A stretch of 64,000 nucleotides of DNA from Alistipes sp. (lineage in GTDB: Bacteria; Bacteroidota; Bacteroidia; Bacteroidales; Rikenellaceae): contig JAFNXN010000028.1 of assembly GCA_017379015.1 (NCBI GenBank), positions 1-64,000 on the forward strand, read 5' to 3'. Below, piece by piece: positions 26,038 to 35,636 of this stretch (the stretch's first letter is position 1; every line of letters begins with the position of its first letter). A program made the position numbers and the translations under genes. The notes beneath the pieces were generated by a model, which was not told the origin of the DNA, did not search any database, and worked only from the letters and a program-made list of their open reading frames with translations.

Positions 26038-27423
26038 TTAGCGAAGAACTACTGAAGAACGAATCATAGGATAGTTGCGCTCTGCAACGCTGAAACACTT
26101 AGCAGCAGGAGCAGCAGCCTTAGTCATCTGAACAGCACCAGCACGGTAAACAGCTGGGAACTCGCTGATAAGGAAGTACATGCGACCATCATCACCAATA
26201 CCGTAAACCTCAGATGAAATAACCTCACACTCGTGCTCAACACCATCGTTAGTCTTAACACCAAATACACCAGTAACACCAGTAACAGTACCATCCTCAT
26301 TCAACATGAAGTAGTGAGAAGGAACCTGGTTCTCGAACATGTTAATACCAAACAACTCGCCATCAAGAGCAAGGTAAGGCAACCAGTAGTATGAGATCTG
26401 CTTTTCAGCATTGTAACCAGAGTAAACGCAAGTCATAACCTCAAGAACGTTTGCAGTAGTACCCTCCTCGTCGATCTCCATCATACCAACGTTAGCAACA
26501 GTAGGATTACCCTCGCCCAAAACGCTAAGACCATCAACGACTACCTGATCAGGTGATGATGGGCTAGCAGTGATAGAAAGAGTGAAGTTGTTTACCTGAT
26601 CTGATAGAACACCAACACCCTGACCGTCGATAGTGATAATCTGTGTAGTGGTAGCATTCCAAGTACCGATCCAAGCCTTAGCCTCCTCTGAAGCCTGAGC
26701 CTCCTCAGTAGCGATGTCGCTACGAGTGAAGAACTTGATACCAGCCTCGTTCTCAACCTCTACGCAGAGTGCCCAGTTGGTACCACCCTCAAGTGAACCC
26801 CAGAAACCTGCAGTAAAGCCCTCAGCAGAGTTGACCTTAGCAACAATATCAGCAGTCTCAGGGCCAAGATCCTCCAAGTTGTTGATGATAGTTGGCTGGT
26901 CAATACCTGCCAAATTATCAGCATAGAACAAACCGTAACGGATGTTCTTAACACCAGTACCCTTCCATGTGAACTCGATAGAGTTTGTAGGATAGATACC
27001 ATCCTCTGGAGATGCCTCTGGAAGACGAACCTCCTGAGTGAACCATTCAACAGTAGTTGCACCAGCAACAGTTGCAGAGATAGTAGCAAAAGCAGAGTCC
27101 TTGTAACCCTCACCAACAGCCTTTACACGAACATCGTAAGTACCAGCGTTAAGGTTGTCGAAAGTGTAAGAAGTCTCAACAGTATTGTAGTTCTTACCCT
27201 TAAGGTTAACTGTGTAAGAATCAGCATTCTCAACAGCTTCCCACGCTACAGTGAAACCATAGTCAGTTGTCTCAGAGATAGCGAGCACAGGAGCCTCAAG
27301 CTGCTTTGTGCCACCACCCTGGTTGTCGTTGCCACCATCATCTGGTGTTCCAGGAGTCTCCTGGCAAGCTGCAAAACCAAAGGCTGCAGCAGCGATCATC
27401 ATAACAGAAAAAAACTTTTTCAT
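26038..27423 (-). CDS. Fn3-domain lipoprotein, Bacteroidales type
   Basis: 461 residues from the ATG at 27423, which gives a lipoprotein signal with lipobox FAAC (Cys19); the longer upstream frame is non-coding in character. After a Gly/Asp-rich linker comes one fibronectin type III-like domain (LEAPVLAISETTDYGFTVAWE, NLNAGTYDVRVKAVGEGY), then about 300 residues of beta-rich sequence without known motif. Likely surface-exposed. Codon use is skewed to few codons, suggesting high expression. Function unknown. Confidence 0.75.
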   Translation of the reverse strand: MKKFFSVMMIAAAAFGFAACQETPGTPDDGGNDNQGGGTKQLEAPVLAISETTDYGFTVAWEAVENADSYTVNLKGKNYNTVETSYTFDNLNAGTYDVRVKAVGEGYKDSAFATISATVAGATTVEWFTQEVRLPEASPEDGIYPTNSIEFTWKGTGVKNIRYGLFYADNLAGIDQPTIINNLEDLGPETADIVAKVNSAEGFTAGFWGSLEGGTNWALCVEVENEAGIKFFTRSDIATEEAQASEEAKAWIGTWNATTTQIITIDGQGVGVLSDQVNNFTLSITASPSSPDQVVVDGLSVLGEGNPTVANVGMMEIDEEGTTANVLEVMTCVYSGYNAEKQISYYWLPYLALDGELFGINMFENQVPSHYFMLNEDGTVTGVTGVFGVKTNDGVEHECEVISSEVYGIGDDGRMYFLISEFPAVYRAGAVQMTKAAAPAAKCFSVAERNYPMIRSSVVLR

Positions 27424-27690
27424 AATAGATTTGTTAATATTAAAAAAATTAAAAAGTAAGTTTCCAATAAATCTCACAATGCTACACAACCGCAACATCA
27501 ACCTAATCAATAAATTACGCACGTTAAACCCACGAACAATGGCGGCTCAATTTATCGCATAGGTCGGCAACAGCTGTGCAGACACACTTTTATGTTGCGA
27601 AGATAAACAAAAAATTCTATTTAAGTGCAAATAAGCGAAAAAAAATATAGTATCGAGATGACGCAAAGCAGCTCTACTCAGCCATACCCA
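27424..27690. other. AT-rich upstream region of the Fn3 lipoprotein gene
   Basis: Part of a 368-base gap between two minus-strand genes. It is AT-rich with no convincing gene; a weak TATCTTCG (near 27597-27604, minus) could be a -7 box giving a long leader. The rest of the gap is the two-hairpin element. Confidence 0.4.
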
Positions 27691-27787
27691 GAGCACTTAG
27701 CAAAAAAAATGCCACCAATGGGTAGTACTTGGAGGTACGTCCCATGGGTGGCACTCATTGTTAGCGGCAGTAGATGTCCGCCCTATC
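27691..27787 (-). repeat. Two-hairpin 3' element, copy 5
   Basis: Hairpin 1 stem is 27710-27722 with 27741-27753 (one mismatch; inner GTAC/GTAC; A8 run on one side). Hairpin 2 is GCGG/CCGC (27764-27767 with 27778-27781) followed by CCTATC. It begins 4 bases after the stop codon of the OmpA/TPR lipoprotein gene and would end its transcript. Confidence 0.8.
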
Positions 27788-27791
27788 AAAA

Positions 27792-29546
27792 TTATAGCTG
27801 GATCTCCTTGCCAATGTAACCACGCAAGTTAACATCCTTCTTGCAACGCTCAGCGTAAGATGCCTCCTTAGAGATCGCGCTCTTAAGCTCTGCAGTAGCT
27901 GTAGTGAAGTCACCCTGCTTAGTAGCGATGATAGCACGAAGGTAGTCAGCCTTAGCTGTCTGATCCTGAGCGATAGCCTGCTTAGCAGCAGTGTAGTCAG
28001 CGTTCATGGTTGCAGCGATAGCAGCGTTGTAGCCATCGAGCTGTGACTGTGCCTGAGCATAGTTACCCTCAGCAGCAGCAGCCAAAGCCTTAGTCTCAAC
28101 AGATGCACCATTTACATAACCCTTAGCAGCCTCGGTGTTGCCATTCATAAGGTTAGCAAGTGCAAGGTTATTGTTGAGCTGTGAAGCGTTGCCACCAGCC
28201 TCTACTGCGCTCTGGAAAGCAGCAGCTGCCTTCTCACCCTCGCCAACAACAGCGTAAGCAACACCAAGGTTGTTGTAAGCAGTAGCACTCTGATACTCCT
28301 TAGCAGCAGCCTCCAAAGTTACAACATTCTCCTCAGCAGTAAGCTTGCCTGTTGAAGCGATGTGAAGCAACTCCTTCTCGTCAAGCTCGTTGAACTTGCC
28401 AGCACGTACCAAGGCAACCATCTCCTCGTCAGTCTTGCCAGAGATGTCTGAGCTGTTGATAAGCTGAGCACGACGAAGCTGTGGAAGGATCTCCTCCTTA
28501 AGAGCACCGTAGACATTTGACATGTTCTTGATCTGCAACTCACGATCAGCAGATGACTTGTAGCTACCCAATACTGAGAGGATTACCTCCTTATCCTCGA
28601 TGTCAGAAGCTGCAACAAGCTCAGCGAAGCCGTCCCAGTCCTCACCATAAGCAGCAGCATCAAGCTCGATGCCTAGATCCTTGAGCAACGCCTCAGCAGC
28701 GCGCTGACCTGAAGCACTACGTGCTGCAGAGAGCTCGTCGTTGAACTTCTCAGGACCATCTGGCGAAGCATAACCCTGAACGTAGATGTTCTGCTGAACA
28801 CGCTCGTTGCCACTCTGCTCAGCAACATTCTGCTGGAATGCAGCAAGCTCATCGGTCTGAGTTGCACGACGTGACAATGTAGATGAGTTGATAGCATATA
28901 CATAGTCAGCCTTAGTAACAACAGTGATCACGTTCTGGTAGCCTGAAGGCATGTTCTGCATAGCTGTAGCGTAGTCGATGTCACGCTGAAGAGTGTTAAC
29001 ACCCTGAGCGATAGTAAGACCAAACTCGCGCTTCAAAGCCTCAGCCTCAGCACCACCTGCAGCCAACAACGCAGCCTGCTCCTCAGTAGGGATAGCACCG
29101 TTGTTAAGGTTTACCAAGGTAAACTCCTTGCACTTGCCCTGAGGGCACTTGATCTCGGCACGAAGCTGAAGAACGCTGCATGCCATACGCTCGTCGTATG
29201 GGAAAGTAGCGTGCATAGTGTACTCGCCACCCATATTCTTGTCGATAACAGTGTAGTTGTCATCAACCTTTGAGCCCTGGAAGTACTGAGTAGCAGCAGC
29301 TACCTCACCACCCTCGAATACGATAACAGGGGTAACCTTAACAACTGCCTTCTGGTTGTAGTACTTTGCAGGGAAGGTAATCTTAATATCGGCGTCAACC
29401 TTACCATTGTTGAGGACCAAAACCTCAGGAGTGCATGTAAGCTGTACATCATCCTTGTTCTTGGCCATCTTCGAGAAGCAGTTACAGCCAGTGAGGACCA
29501 AAACTGCCGAAGCGAGCACGAGGCTCATCTTGAAAAGATTTTTCAT
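27792..29546 (-). CDS. OmpA-like and TPR-containing lipoprotein
   Basis: 584 residues from the ATG at 29546. Lipobox VLTGC (Cys21). Beta-rich N-terminal half; around residues 245-280 an OmpA-type peptidoglycan-binding pattern is seen (IYVQGYASPDGPEKFNDELSAARS). Residues about 410-580 contain Ala-rich TPR units (TAYNNLGVAYAVVGEGEKAAAAF, NNNLALANLMNGNTEAAKG). Probably tethers the outer membrane to peptidoglycan. The optimal, narrow codon choice suggests an abundant protein. Confidence 0.75.
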   Translation of the reverse strand: MKNLFKMSLVLASAVLVLTGCNCFSKMAKNKDDVQLTCTPEVLVLNNGKVDADIKITFPAKYYNQKAVVKVTPVIVFEGGEVAAATQYFQGSKVDDNYTVIDKNMGGEYTMHATFPYDERMACSVLQLRAEIKCPQGKCKEFTLVNLNNGAIPTEEQAALLAAGGAEAEALKREFGLTIAQGVNTLQRDIDYATAMQNMPSGYQNVITVVTKADYVYAINSSTLSRRATQTDELAAFQQNVAEQSGNERVQQNIYVQGYASPDGPEKFNDELSAARSASGQRAAEALLKDLGIELDAAAYGEDWDGFAELVAASDIEDKEVILSVLGSYKSSADRELQIKNMSNVYGALKEEILPQLRRAQLINSSDISGKTDEEMVALVRAGKFNELDEKELLHIASTGKLTAEENVVTLEAAAKEYQSATAYNNLGVAYAVVGEGEKAAAAFQSAVEAGGNASQLNNNLALANLMNGNTEAAKGYVNGASVETKALAAAAEGNYAQAQSQLDGYNAAIAATMNADYTAAKQAIAQDQTAKADYLRAIIATKQGDFTTATAELKSAISKEASYAERCKKDVNLRGYIGKEIQL

Positions 29547-29623
29547 AGACGTCAAAATGTGTTAATTGTTTATATAATTTCTGTTTGCTCAATAATATTT
29601 AACATCCAATAGAACTAACGCCA

Positions 29624-29656
29624 CGCACCACATATTTATTATATATATATGGTGCG
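29624..29656 (-). other. Hairpin downstream of pnp
   Basis: CGCACCA (29624-29630) pairs with TGGTGCG (29650-29656) around an AT-rich loop, 15 bases beyond the pnp stop. There is no clear T-run, so termination is uncertain. Confidence 0.4.
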
Positions 29657-29670
29657 CACGCGTAGTTTAT

Positions 29671-31905
29671 CTATCGACGCTCACGACGTGGACCGCGCTG
29701 CTCACGCTTCTCGCCATCGTGCTGCTCGCGTGGCTTACGCTCACGTGGCTCACGCTCAACCCAGCCCTCAGGCTTTGGCAAAAGAGCCTTGCGCGAAAGC
29801 TTGAGCTTGCCAGTCTTTGCATCCTTAGCGATGAGCTTAACCTCGATCATATCACCCTCCTTGAGGCCAGTCTCCTCCATAGTCTCGAAACGCTTGTAGT
29901 CGATCTCCGAGATGTGGAGCAAAGCATCCTTGCCTGGAAGGATCTCAACGAAGGCACCAAAGTCTACGATAGAGCGAATCTTACCGTTGTAGGTCTCGCC
30001 GATCTCAGGAACTGCAACGATACCCTTGATGCGTGCAAGAGCTGCATCCAACGACTCCTTATCCTGACCAAAGATGTCAACGATACCCTTCTCGTCAACC
30101 TCGGTGATGGTGATAGTAGTGCCTGTAGTCTTCTGGATCTCCTGGATAACCTTACCACCAGGGCCAATAACAGCACCGATGAAGTCCTGTGGGATAGAGA
30201 TCTGCACGATACGTGGAACAAATGGCTTGTAGTCCTCGCGTGGCTCAGCGATAGTCTCAACAAGCTTGTCGAGGATGTGAAGACGACCCTGACGTGCCTG
30301 CTCCAAAGCCTTAGCCAACACCTCGTACGATAGACCATCAACCTTGATATCCATCTGTGTTGCGGTGATACCGTCACGTGTACCAGTAACCTTGAAGTCC
30401 ATATCGCCCAAGTGATCCTCGTCGCCAAGAATATCTGAGAGTACTGCCCAACGGCCAGTAGCCGAGTCAGAGATAAGACCCATAGCGATACCAGATACTG
30501 GCTTGCGGAGTTTAACACCAGCATCCATGAGTGCAAGAGTACCAGCACATACAGTCGCCATTGATGACGAGCCGTTAGACTCGAGAATATCAGATACTAC
30601 GCGTACTGCGTAAGGGTTCTCCTCGCCAAGTGGCACCATAGGCTTAAGAGCACGCCATGCCAAGTGACCGTGACCAATCTCACGACGGCTAAGACCACGT
30701 GCAGGACGAGCCTCGCCAGTAGAGAATGGAGGGAAGTTGTAGTGGAGAACAAACTGCTCGCTGCCCTGAACCAAAACCTCATCCTTCTGCTTCTCGTCGA
30801 GCTTAGTACCGAGGGTTACGGTGGTCAACGACTGAGTCTCACCACGGGTGAAGATAGCAGAACCATGAGCACATGGCAAATAGTCGATCTCGCACCAGAT
30901 AGGACGGATCTCATCGGTACGACGACCATCAAGACGCTTACCCTCGTCGAGGATCATGTTACGCATAGCCTTCTTCTGGACATCGTCGTGGAAGTACTTG
31001 TGGATGAGTGGAGCCTTCTCCTCGAGCTCCTCCTCGGTATAGCGTGAAGCAAACTCAGCCTCCAAAGCATCAAATGCCTCAGCACGCTCGTGCTTCATAG
31101 TACCGCTAGTAGCGATAGCGTATGCCTTGTCGTAGAGCTCAGTGATGATGGTCTGACGAAGCTCCTCGTCGTTAGTCTCGTGGCAGTACTCACGCTTAAC
31201 ATCCTTGCCAAGCTCCTTCATAAGCTCGATCTGAACAGCACAGTGCTTCTTGATCTCCTCGTGAGCGAACATAATAGCTCCGAGCATAACCTCCTCAGAC
31301 ACCTCGTTCATCTCACCCTCAACCATAAGGATGTTGTCGATAGTACCACCCACCATGATGTCGAGGTCAGCCTCCTTCATAGCCTCGAAACCAGGGTTGA
31401 TGACATACTCACCACCGATACGAGCTACACGAACCTCAGAGATAGGACCTCCAAAAGGAATATCAGATACGGCAAGAGCAGCCGACGCAGCCAAACCAGC
31501 AAGCGCATCAGGCTGAATATCCTTCTCTGCCGAGATAAGATTTACAGTAACAAAGACCTCTGCGTGGTAGTCAGCAGGGAACAATGGGCGCAAAGCACGG
31601 TCGATAAGACGTGCAACCAAAATCTCCGAGTCACCAGCCTTACCCTCGCGCTTCATAAAGCCACCAGGGAAGCGACCACATGATGCGTACTTCTCCTTGT
31701 ACTCTACCTGCAAAGGCATAAAATCGGTTCCCTCCTTAGCATCCTTAGCGGCAACAACAGTACCCAAAAGCATTGTGTCGCCCATGCGAACAACCACCGA
31801 GCCATCAGCCTGCTTAGCAAGCTTGCCAGTCTCAATCATAATCTCGCGGCCATCGGCAAGAGTGATTGTCTTCTGTACAGCATTGTACAATTTGTTAACT
31901 TCCAT
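29671..31905 (-). CDS. pnp: Polynucleotide phosphorylase
   Basis: 744 residues. Two RNase PH domains separated by the helical domain, then KH ([21 protein letters not shown]) and S1 ([28 protein letters not shown]) domains, and a short Arg/Glu-rich tail (about 30 residues) ending the protein. It degrades RNA 3' to 5' with phosphate. The first-domain [11 protein letters not shown] and second-domain [21 protein letters not shown] motifs are intact. It lies downstream of rpsO, as in many bacteria, with a stable hairpin in between. Confidence 0.96.
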   Translation of the reverse strand: MEVNKLYNAVQKTITLADGREIMIETGKLAKQADGSVVVRMGDTMLLGTVVAAKDAKEGTDFMPLQVEYKEKYASCGRFPGGFMKREGKAGDSEILVARLIDRALRPLFPADYHAEVFVTVNLISAEKDIQPDALAGLAASAALAVSDIPFGGPISEVRVARIGGEYVINPGFEAMKEADLDIMVGGTIDNILMVEGEMNEVSEEVMLGAIMFAHEEIKKHCAVQIELMKELGKDVKREYCHETNDEELRQTIITELYDKAYAIATSGTMKHERAEAFDALEAEFASRYTEEELEEKAPLIHKYFHDDVQKKAMRNMILDEGKRLDGRRTDEIRPIWCEIDYLPCAHGSAIFTRGETQSLTTVTLGTKLDEKQKDEVLVQGSEQFVLHYNFPPFSTGEARPARGLSRREIGHGHLAWRALKPMVPLGEENPYAVRVVSDILESNGSSSMATVCAGTLALMDAGVKLRKPVSGIAMGLISDSATGRWAVLSDILGDEDHLGDMDFKVTGTRDGITATQMDIKVDGLSYEVLAKALEQARQGRLHILDKLVETIAEPREDYKPFVPRIVQISIPQDFIGAVIGPGGKVIQEIQKTTGTTITITEVDEKGIVDIFGQDKESLDAALARIKGIVAVPEIGETYNGKIRSIVDFGAFVEILPGKDALLHISEIDYKRFETMEETGLKEGDMIEVKLIAKDAKTGKLKLSRKALLPKPEGWVEREPRERKPREQHDGEKREQRGPRRERR

Positions 31906-31970
31906 AAAATTTCAAAAACCTCTAAAAAATTTCCTCAAAAAAATATCTGAATTTAATCTAATCGTCCTCT

Positions 31971-32011
31971 CAAAATGAAGGCAACACACCGAAGTGGTCG
32001 CCCTCATTTTG
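31971..32011 (-). other. rpsO-pnp intercistronic hairpin with cUUCGg loop
   Basis: On the minus-strand RNA the whole 41 bases fold into one stem of 18 pairs with a single bulged U, including a few G:U pairs, closed by a C(UUCG)G tetraloop. No T-run follows on the rpsO-to-pnp side. It lies 10 bases after rpsO and about 65 bases before the pnp start, so it fits a processing, stability or attenuation site between the two genes. Confidence 0.75.
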
Positions 32012-32020
32012 TGCACACTC

Positions 32021-32290
32021 TTACTTACGAAGGTTAAGAGTCTTAAGAATTGCGCGGTAACGCTCAACGTCAACCTCCTTCAAGTACATAAGCAACTTAC
32101 GACGCTTACCTACAAGGCGCAACAACGAACGCTGTGTGCCGTAGTCGTGACGGTTGCTCTTCATGTGCTCGGTAAGGTGGTTGATACGGTAAGTGAATAA
32201 CGCGATCTGGCTCTCGGGTGAGCCTGTGTCTGTTGTAGACTTGCCGTACTGGCCAAACAACTCCTGCTTCTTCTCAGGTGTCAAATACAT
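32021..32290 (-). CDS. rpsO: 30S ribosomal protein S15
   Basis: 89 residues from the ATG at 32290 (MYLTPEKKQELF); upstream in-frame sequence is the leader, not coding. Contains the conserved GSPESQIALFTYRINHLTEHMK and HDYGTQRSLLRLVGKRRKLLMYL signatures. It binds the central domain of 16S rRNA during 30S assembly. In many bacteria S15 represses its own mRNA through the leader; here the leader is about 105 bases. Confidence 0.97.
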   Translation of the reverse strand: MYLTPEKKQELFGQYGKSTTDTGSPESQIALFTYRINHLTEHMKSNRHDYGTQRSLLRLVGKRRKLLMYLKEVDVERYRAILKTLNLRK

Positions 32291-32430
32291 AAAAATTAAG
32301 GTTTTATGGTGCGCCTCCCACAACATTTTCCCGAGGAGAACACACCTGGTTCCACTCCACGACAGATCATCCTTACCTTGATCCTGCCGGAGCGTGCGGC
32401 AAAGATACATCTTTTTTTTGTTTCAACAAG
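32291..32430 (-). promoter_or_regulatory. rpsO promoter and leader
   Basis: On the minus strand, TATCTTTG (32400-32407) has a TTG-containing box about 19 bases upstream (32424-32430). The transcript would have a leader of about 105 bases with G-rich and C-rich segments able to pair (GCCGCACGCTCCGGC region; TTCTCCTCGGGA region). An S15 autoregulatory site is plausible by analogy only; no known S15-binding fold was recognised. Confidence 0.5.
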
Positions 32431-32719
32431 GCTTTTTCATAAGAAAAAGAAGATTTTAGCTAAATAATTTCGCAACTTTTTTCAATACAATTTTAGCCCG
32501 CAACACTACTCCGATCAATCAACCAGTGCAATATATTCTGAATAAATTATTTTCTATTTAATATTATAGCGATATTCAGCTTATTATAAATAATATTCAT
32601 AAACAGTTCCAAACCCCAATTGAACAATATTTCAAAGAATGAGGGATTTTTTATGGAAGAAATAGTAGAAAATTACAAATTTTGACTACCTTTGTTCGCG
32701 ATTATATAATCAATGATAG
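32431..32719 (+). promoter_or_regulatory. AT-rich divergent region with apbE promoter
   Basis: No gene is seen in this AT-rich stretch. TACCTTTG at 32687-32694 is a good -7 match for apbE, 25 bases before its ATG; no clear -33 box was found. Confidence 0.5.
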
Positions 32720-33730
32720 ATGTTGCGAAGATTTACCATATCTCTACTCACCCTAGCACTACTCTGCACCACCCTCCTCGCAGGATGCAAGAGCAGCGTA
32801 TCACCATACAAGAGAGTAGACAGCTTCGCACTGGGCACATTCGCTCAGGTGACATGTCGCACAGAGCTACCAAAGGAGGAGTTAACACGCCTCATAGCCG
32901 AGATCGATGCCGAGGCTAAGGCCTCCATGTCGATATTCGACGAGAGCTCGATAATCTCACAGATCAACGCCAACAAAAGGGATTCATTAGATCACCACAT
33001 AGACTTCAACCTATCGCTCGCCAAGGAGTTTTATGCGCTCAGCAACGGCTACTACGACATTACCGTAAAGCCGCTAACCGCAGCATGGGGGTTTGCCATG
33101 AAGAGCGAGGAGCTCATTGAGCCAAACATCGACTCACTGCTACAATTCGTAGGTCTAGAGCGCATAACCATCGCCAACCGCAGACTCACCAAAGAGGACG
33201 AACGCATACAGTTCGACCTAAACTCGATAGCCAAAGGATATGTCGTAGACCTTGTGGCTCAGCGTCTTGAGGAGCTAGGCATTGACAACTACATGGTGAA
33301 CATCGGCGGCGAGATACGCTGCAAGGGCATAAACCCTCGTGGTGGCGACTGGACAATAGGCATCGAGACACCCTACGATGGCAACTTCGCACAGCAGGAC
33401 ATCGAGAAGATTGTGTCGCTAACCGACTGCGCAGTAGCAACATCAGGAAACTACCGTAGGTTCCACATAGCCGAGGATGGCAGCAAGATAACACACACGA
33501 TAAATCCTAAAACGGGATACACCGTAAATAGCGACCTACTCTCGGCAACGGTAATAGCACCAACATGTGCCGAGGCTGATGCTGCGGCAACGATGTTCAT
33601 GGCGATGGGCTCCGAGGCGGGAGCACTGGAGCTAGCCAAGAGGTGCGAAGAGGAGCGTGGCTGGGGCTACTACTTCATCTATGCTGATGGCGAGAGCTAC
33701 CGCATAGAGGCTTCGGCATCACTAAAATAG
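32720..33730 (+). CDS. apbE: FAD:protein FMN transferase, lipoprotein
   Basis: 336 residues with a lipoprotein signal (LLAGC, Cys23). It attaches FMN to Thr residues of flavoproteins such as Na+-NQR or Rnf subunits. Family motifs: SIISQINANK, YDITVKPLTAAWGF, DLNSIAKGYVVDLVA, NYMVNIGGEIRCKG and ATSGNYRRFHI, and the metal-binding ATVIAPTCAEADAAATMFMAMG. Full length. First gene of a plus-strand run with a lipid kinase 7 bases downstream. No NQR/Rnf gene is in the window. Confidence 0.93.
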   Translation: MLRRFTISLLTLALLCTTLLAGCKSSVSPYKRVDSFALGTFAQVTCRTELPKEELTRLIAEIDAEAKASMSIFDESSIISQINANKRDSLDHHIDFNLSLAKEFYALSNGYYDITVKPLTAAWGFAMKSEELIEPNIDSLLQFVGLERITIANRRLTKEDERIQFDLNSIAKGYVVDLVAQRLEELGIDNYMVNIGGEIRCKGINPRGGDWTIGIETPYDGNFAQQDIEKIVSLTDCAVATSGNYRRFHIAEDGSKITHTINPKTGYTVNSDLLSATVIAPTCAEADAAATMFMAMGSEAGALELAKRCEEERGWGYYFIYADGESYRIEASASLK

Positions 33731-33737
33731 GCGGACG

Positions 33738-34589
33738 ATGAGGGCTCTACTACTATACAACCGTCATGCACGACGTGGCGACATAACACGCTACGTAGAG
33801 CGCATAACGAAGATATTCGCAGCTAGGGACATTGAGCTACGCGCCAAGGAGATAACCTTCAGCGAAAACCCCTTTGAGGGAGAGGAAGAGGTAGAACTTG
33901 TTGTGGTTAGCGGTGGCGATGGCACGGTAAACTACGTGGTAAACATGATGCACCGAAGTGGCATAAACCCCACGATGGGCATACTACCATCGGGCACAGC
34001 GAACGACTTTGCTGGGGCACTAGGCATGCCGCGCAACATACTACGTGCCGCAGAACGCATCGCCCAGGGCGAGGAGCATACGATAGATTGCGCTGAGGTC
34101 GACCAAGGACGCTTCGTAAACGTGCTGAGCTTTGGAGTGCTGACAACAACATCGCAGCAGACGACAGATCGCGAGAAGCAGCTGGCAGGAAAGCTCGCCT
34201 ACATACGTGTGGGAGCCAAGGATCTGATGACAATGCACCCCATACCGCTGCACGTAAAGTGCGACGGCAAGGAGGTAGACATAAATGCCGTGATGTGCCT
34301 AGTGTTTAACGGTGTGACAGCAGGGCGAATACCACTAGCCCCCGACGCTAAGCTCAACGACGGCATGCTCGATGTGCTGATACTCGAGTACCACAACCCT
34401 GTGACGACATGTATCAACATGCTACGACACCTGGTAAATGGACACCCCGAGGCTGTACACCACCTACGAGGAGGCGAGATTGAGATAACAACAACACTCG
34501 ACGAGCCAACAGACGTTGATGGCCAGCCAGGACCCCGCTTCCCAATGCACATACGCTGCATCCCAGGGGGGCTGAAGATAAGGTACTAA
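33738..34589 (+). CDS. Diacylglycerol kinase-family lipid kinase
   Basis: 283 residues. The N-terminal nucleotide-binding domain has VVVSGGDGTVNYVVNMM and ILPSGTANDFAGALGMP, characteristic of the DAGK catalytic (YegS/DgkB-like) family; the C-terminal beta domain includes NDGMLDVLIL and EIEITTTLDEPTDVDG. It phosphorylates a lipid substrate at the inner membrane; which one is unknown. A second family member lies at 48286-49284. Confidence 0.86.
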   Translation: MRALLLYNRHARRGDITRYVERITKIFAARDIELRAKEITFSENPFEGEEEVELVVVSGGDGTVNYVVNMMHRSGINPTMGILPSGTANDFAGALGMPRNILRAAERIAQGEEHTIDCAEVDQGRFVNVLSFGVLTTTSQQTTDREKQLAGKLAYIRVGAKDLMTMHPIPLHVKCDGKEVDINAVMCLVFNGVTAGRIPLAPDAKLNDGMLDVLILEYHNPVTTCINMLRHLVNGHPEAVHHLRGGEIEITTTLDEPTDVDGQPGPRFPMHIRCIPGGLKIRY

Positions 34590-34648
34590 GGGGCAGGGGA
34601 GAGAGCAAAGAGGAGAGATGCTATATAACACATATAGAAGATAGATAA

Positions 34649-35608
34649 ATGAAGCAGGATGGTATTAAGAGAGCTTCGATAGACAAGCTCAAATCACGTT
34701 TCGAGACAGCCTACTACTCGGAGGATATGGTCATCACACCGCTGGTGATGTTCCGCGAGCTAGACGACCTCACAGCCCTAATACAGGGCGTGTCGATAGG
34801 TGTAACGGTGAGTGGCACTGCCAAGATTAAGATCAACGGCAAGCTTCACGAGTTACGCCCCAATACCCTATTTATCTTCAACGAGAACACCGTAATCGAG
34901 CAGGTGAAGGCATCGATACGCTCATCGGGATATATGATCACATACTCGCGTCAGTATCTCAACAGCATACATGTAGACACGCAAGACCTAATATCGATAT
35001 ATCACGGCTTCCTCGACGAGCCATGTGTGCAGATTGAGCCTCAGGAGGCGGCATACATCCACGACATATCGAAGCTCATGCGCTCGGTACTCTGCGACTA
35101 CGCACCTACCGAAAACCGCAACAAGATCATCAGCTCGCTCTTTGCGGCGATGTTCCACTACGTGATGGGCATACTACAGCAGCACAGCCTACCTACGGCA
35201 GGCAGCGTGAGCAACCGCACAGACGAGCTCTTCAACCGCTTCCTTGAGCTACTACGCGAAAATTGTAGCACGGAGCGTAGCGTGGAGTTCTACGCCTCGA
35301 AGATGGGCATCACGCCAAAGTACCTATCGCTGATACTCAAGAAGAAGAGTGGACGCAACGCCTCAAAGCTTATTGACGAGGCTGTAGTCTACGAGGCAAA
35401 GCGACTACTCAAATACTCAGGACTGAGCATCCAGGAGATATCGACAAAGCTCAACTTTGCGTCGCAGTCCTTCTTCGGCAAGTACTTCAAGCAGCGCGTC
35501 GGAGTATCGCCATCGCGATATAAGATCTGGGATGGTCGCACCGAGGAGCTGCTACATGACGATGAGCACGCCTTAGAAAACACAATGACAGAGCAAACAA
35601 ATAACTAA
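34649..35608 (+). CDS. AraC family transcriptional regulator
   Basis: 319 residues. N-terminal cupin-like sensing domain (GVSIGVTVSGTAKIKINGKLHELRPNTLFIF type) and a C-terminal AraC double helix-turn-helix (FYASKMGITPKYLSLILKK; LSIQEISTKLNFASQSFFGKYFKQRVGVSPSRY). Ligand unknown. It lies 59 bases after the lipid kinase and 28 bases before dsbD, so it may act on these neighbours. Confidence 0.88.
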   Translation: MKQDGIKRASIDKLKSRFETAYYSEDMVITPLVMFRELDDLTALIQGVSIGVTVSGTAKIKINGKLHELRPNTLFIFNENTVIEQVKASIRSSGYMITYSRQYLNSIHVDTQDLISIYHGFLDEPCVQIEPQEAAYIHDISKLMRSVLCDYAPTENRNKIISSLFAAMFHYVMGILQQHSLPTAGSVSNRTDELFNRFLELLRENCSTERSVEFYASKMGITPKYLSLILKKKSGRNASKLIDEAVVYEAKRLLKYSGLSIQEISTKLNFASQSFFGKYFKQRVGVSPSRYKIWDGRTEELLHDDEHALENTMTEQTNN

Positions 35609-35636
35609 AACAATATTAATTTAATCTTAATCACTT

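Noticed and set aside
27625..27819. Short open frame across element copy 5 (reads ATGCCACC...), also present in other copies
   Set aside because: The frame lies in the hairpin; differences between copies follow base pairing rather than codon positions, so it is an artefact of the repeat.
32370..32400. Plus-strand TTGATCCTGCCGGA resembling the start of archaeal/eukaryotic small-subunit rRNA
   Set aside because: Only about 14 bases, located in the rpsO leader on the opposite strand, and not followed by rRNA sequence; coincidence.
32713..32919. Alternative ATG frame starting 7 bases before apbE
   Set aside because: The frame ends after 68 codons and lacks similarity; the ATG at 32720 gives a complete lipoprotein signal.
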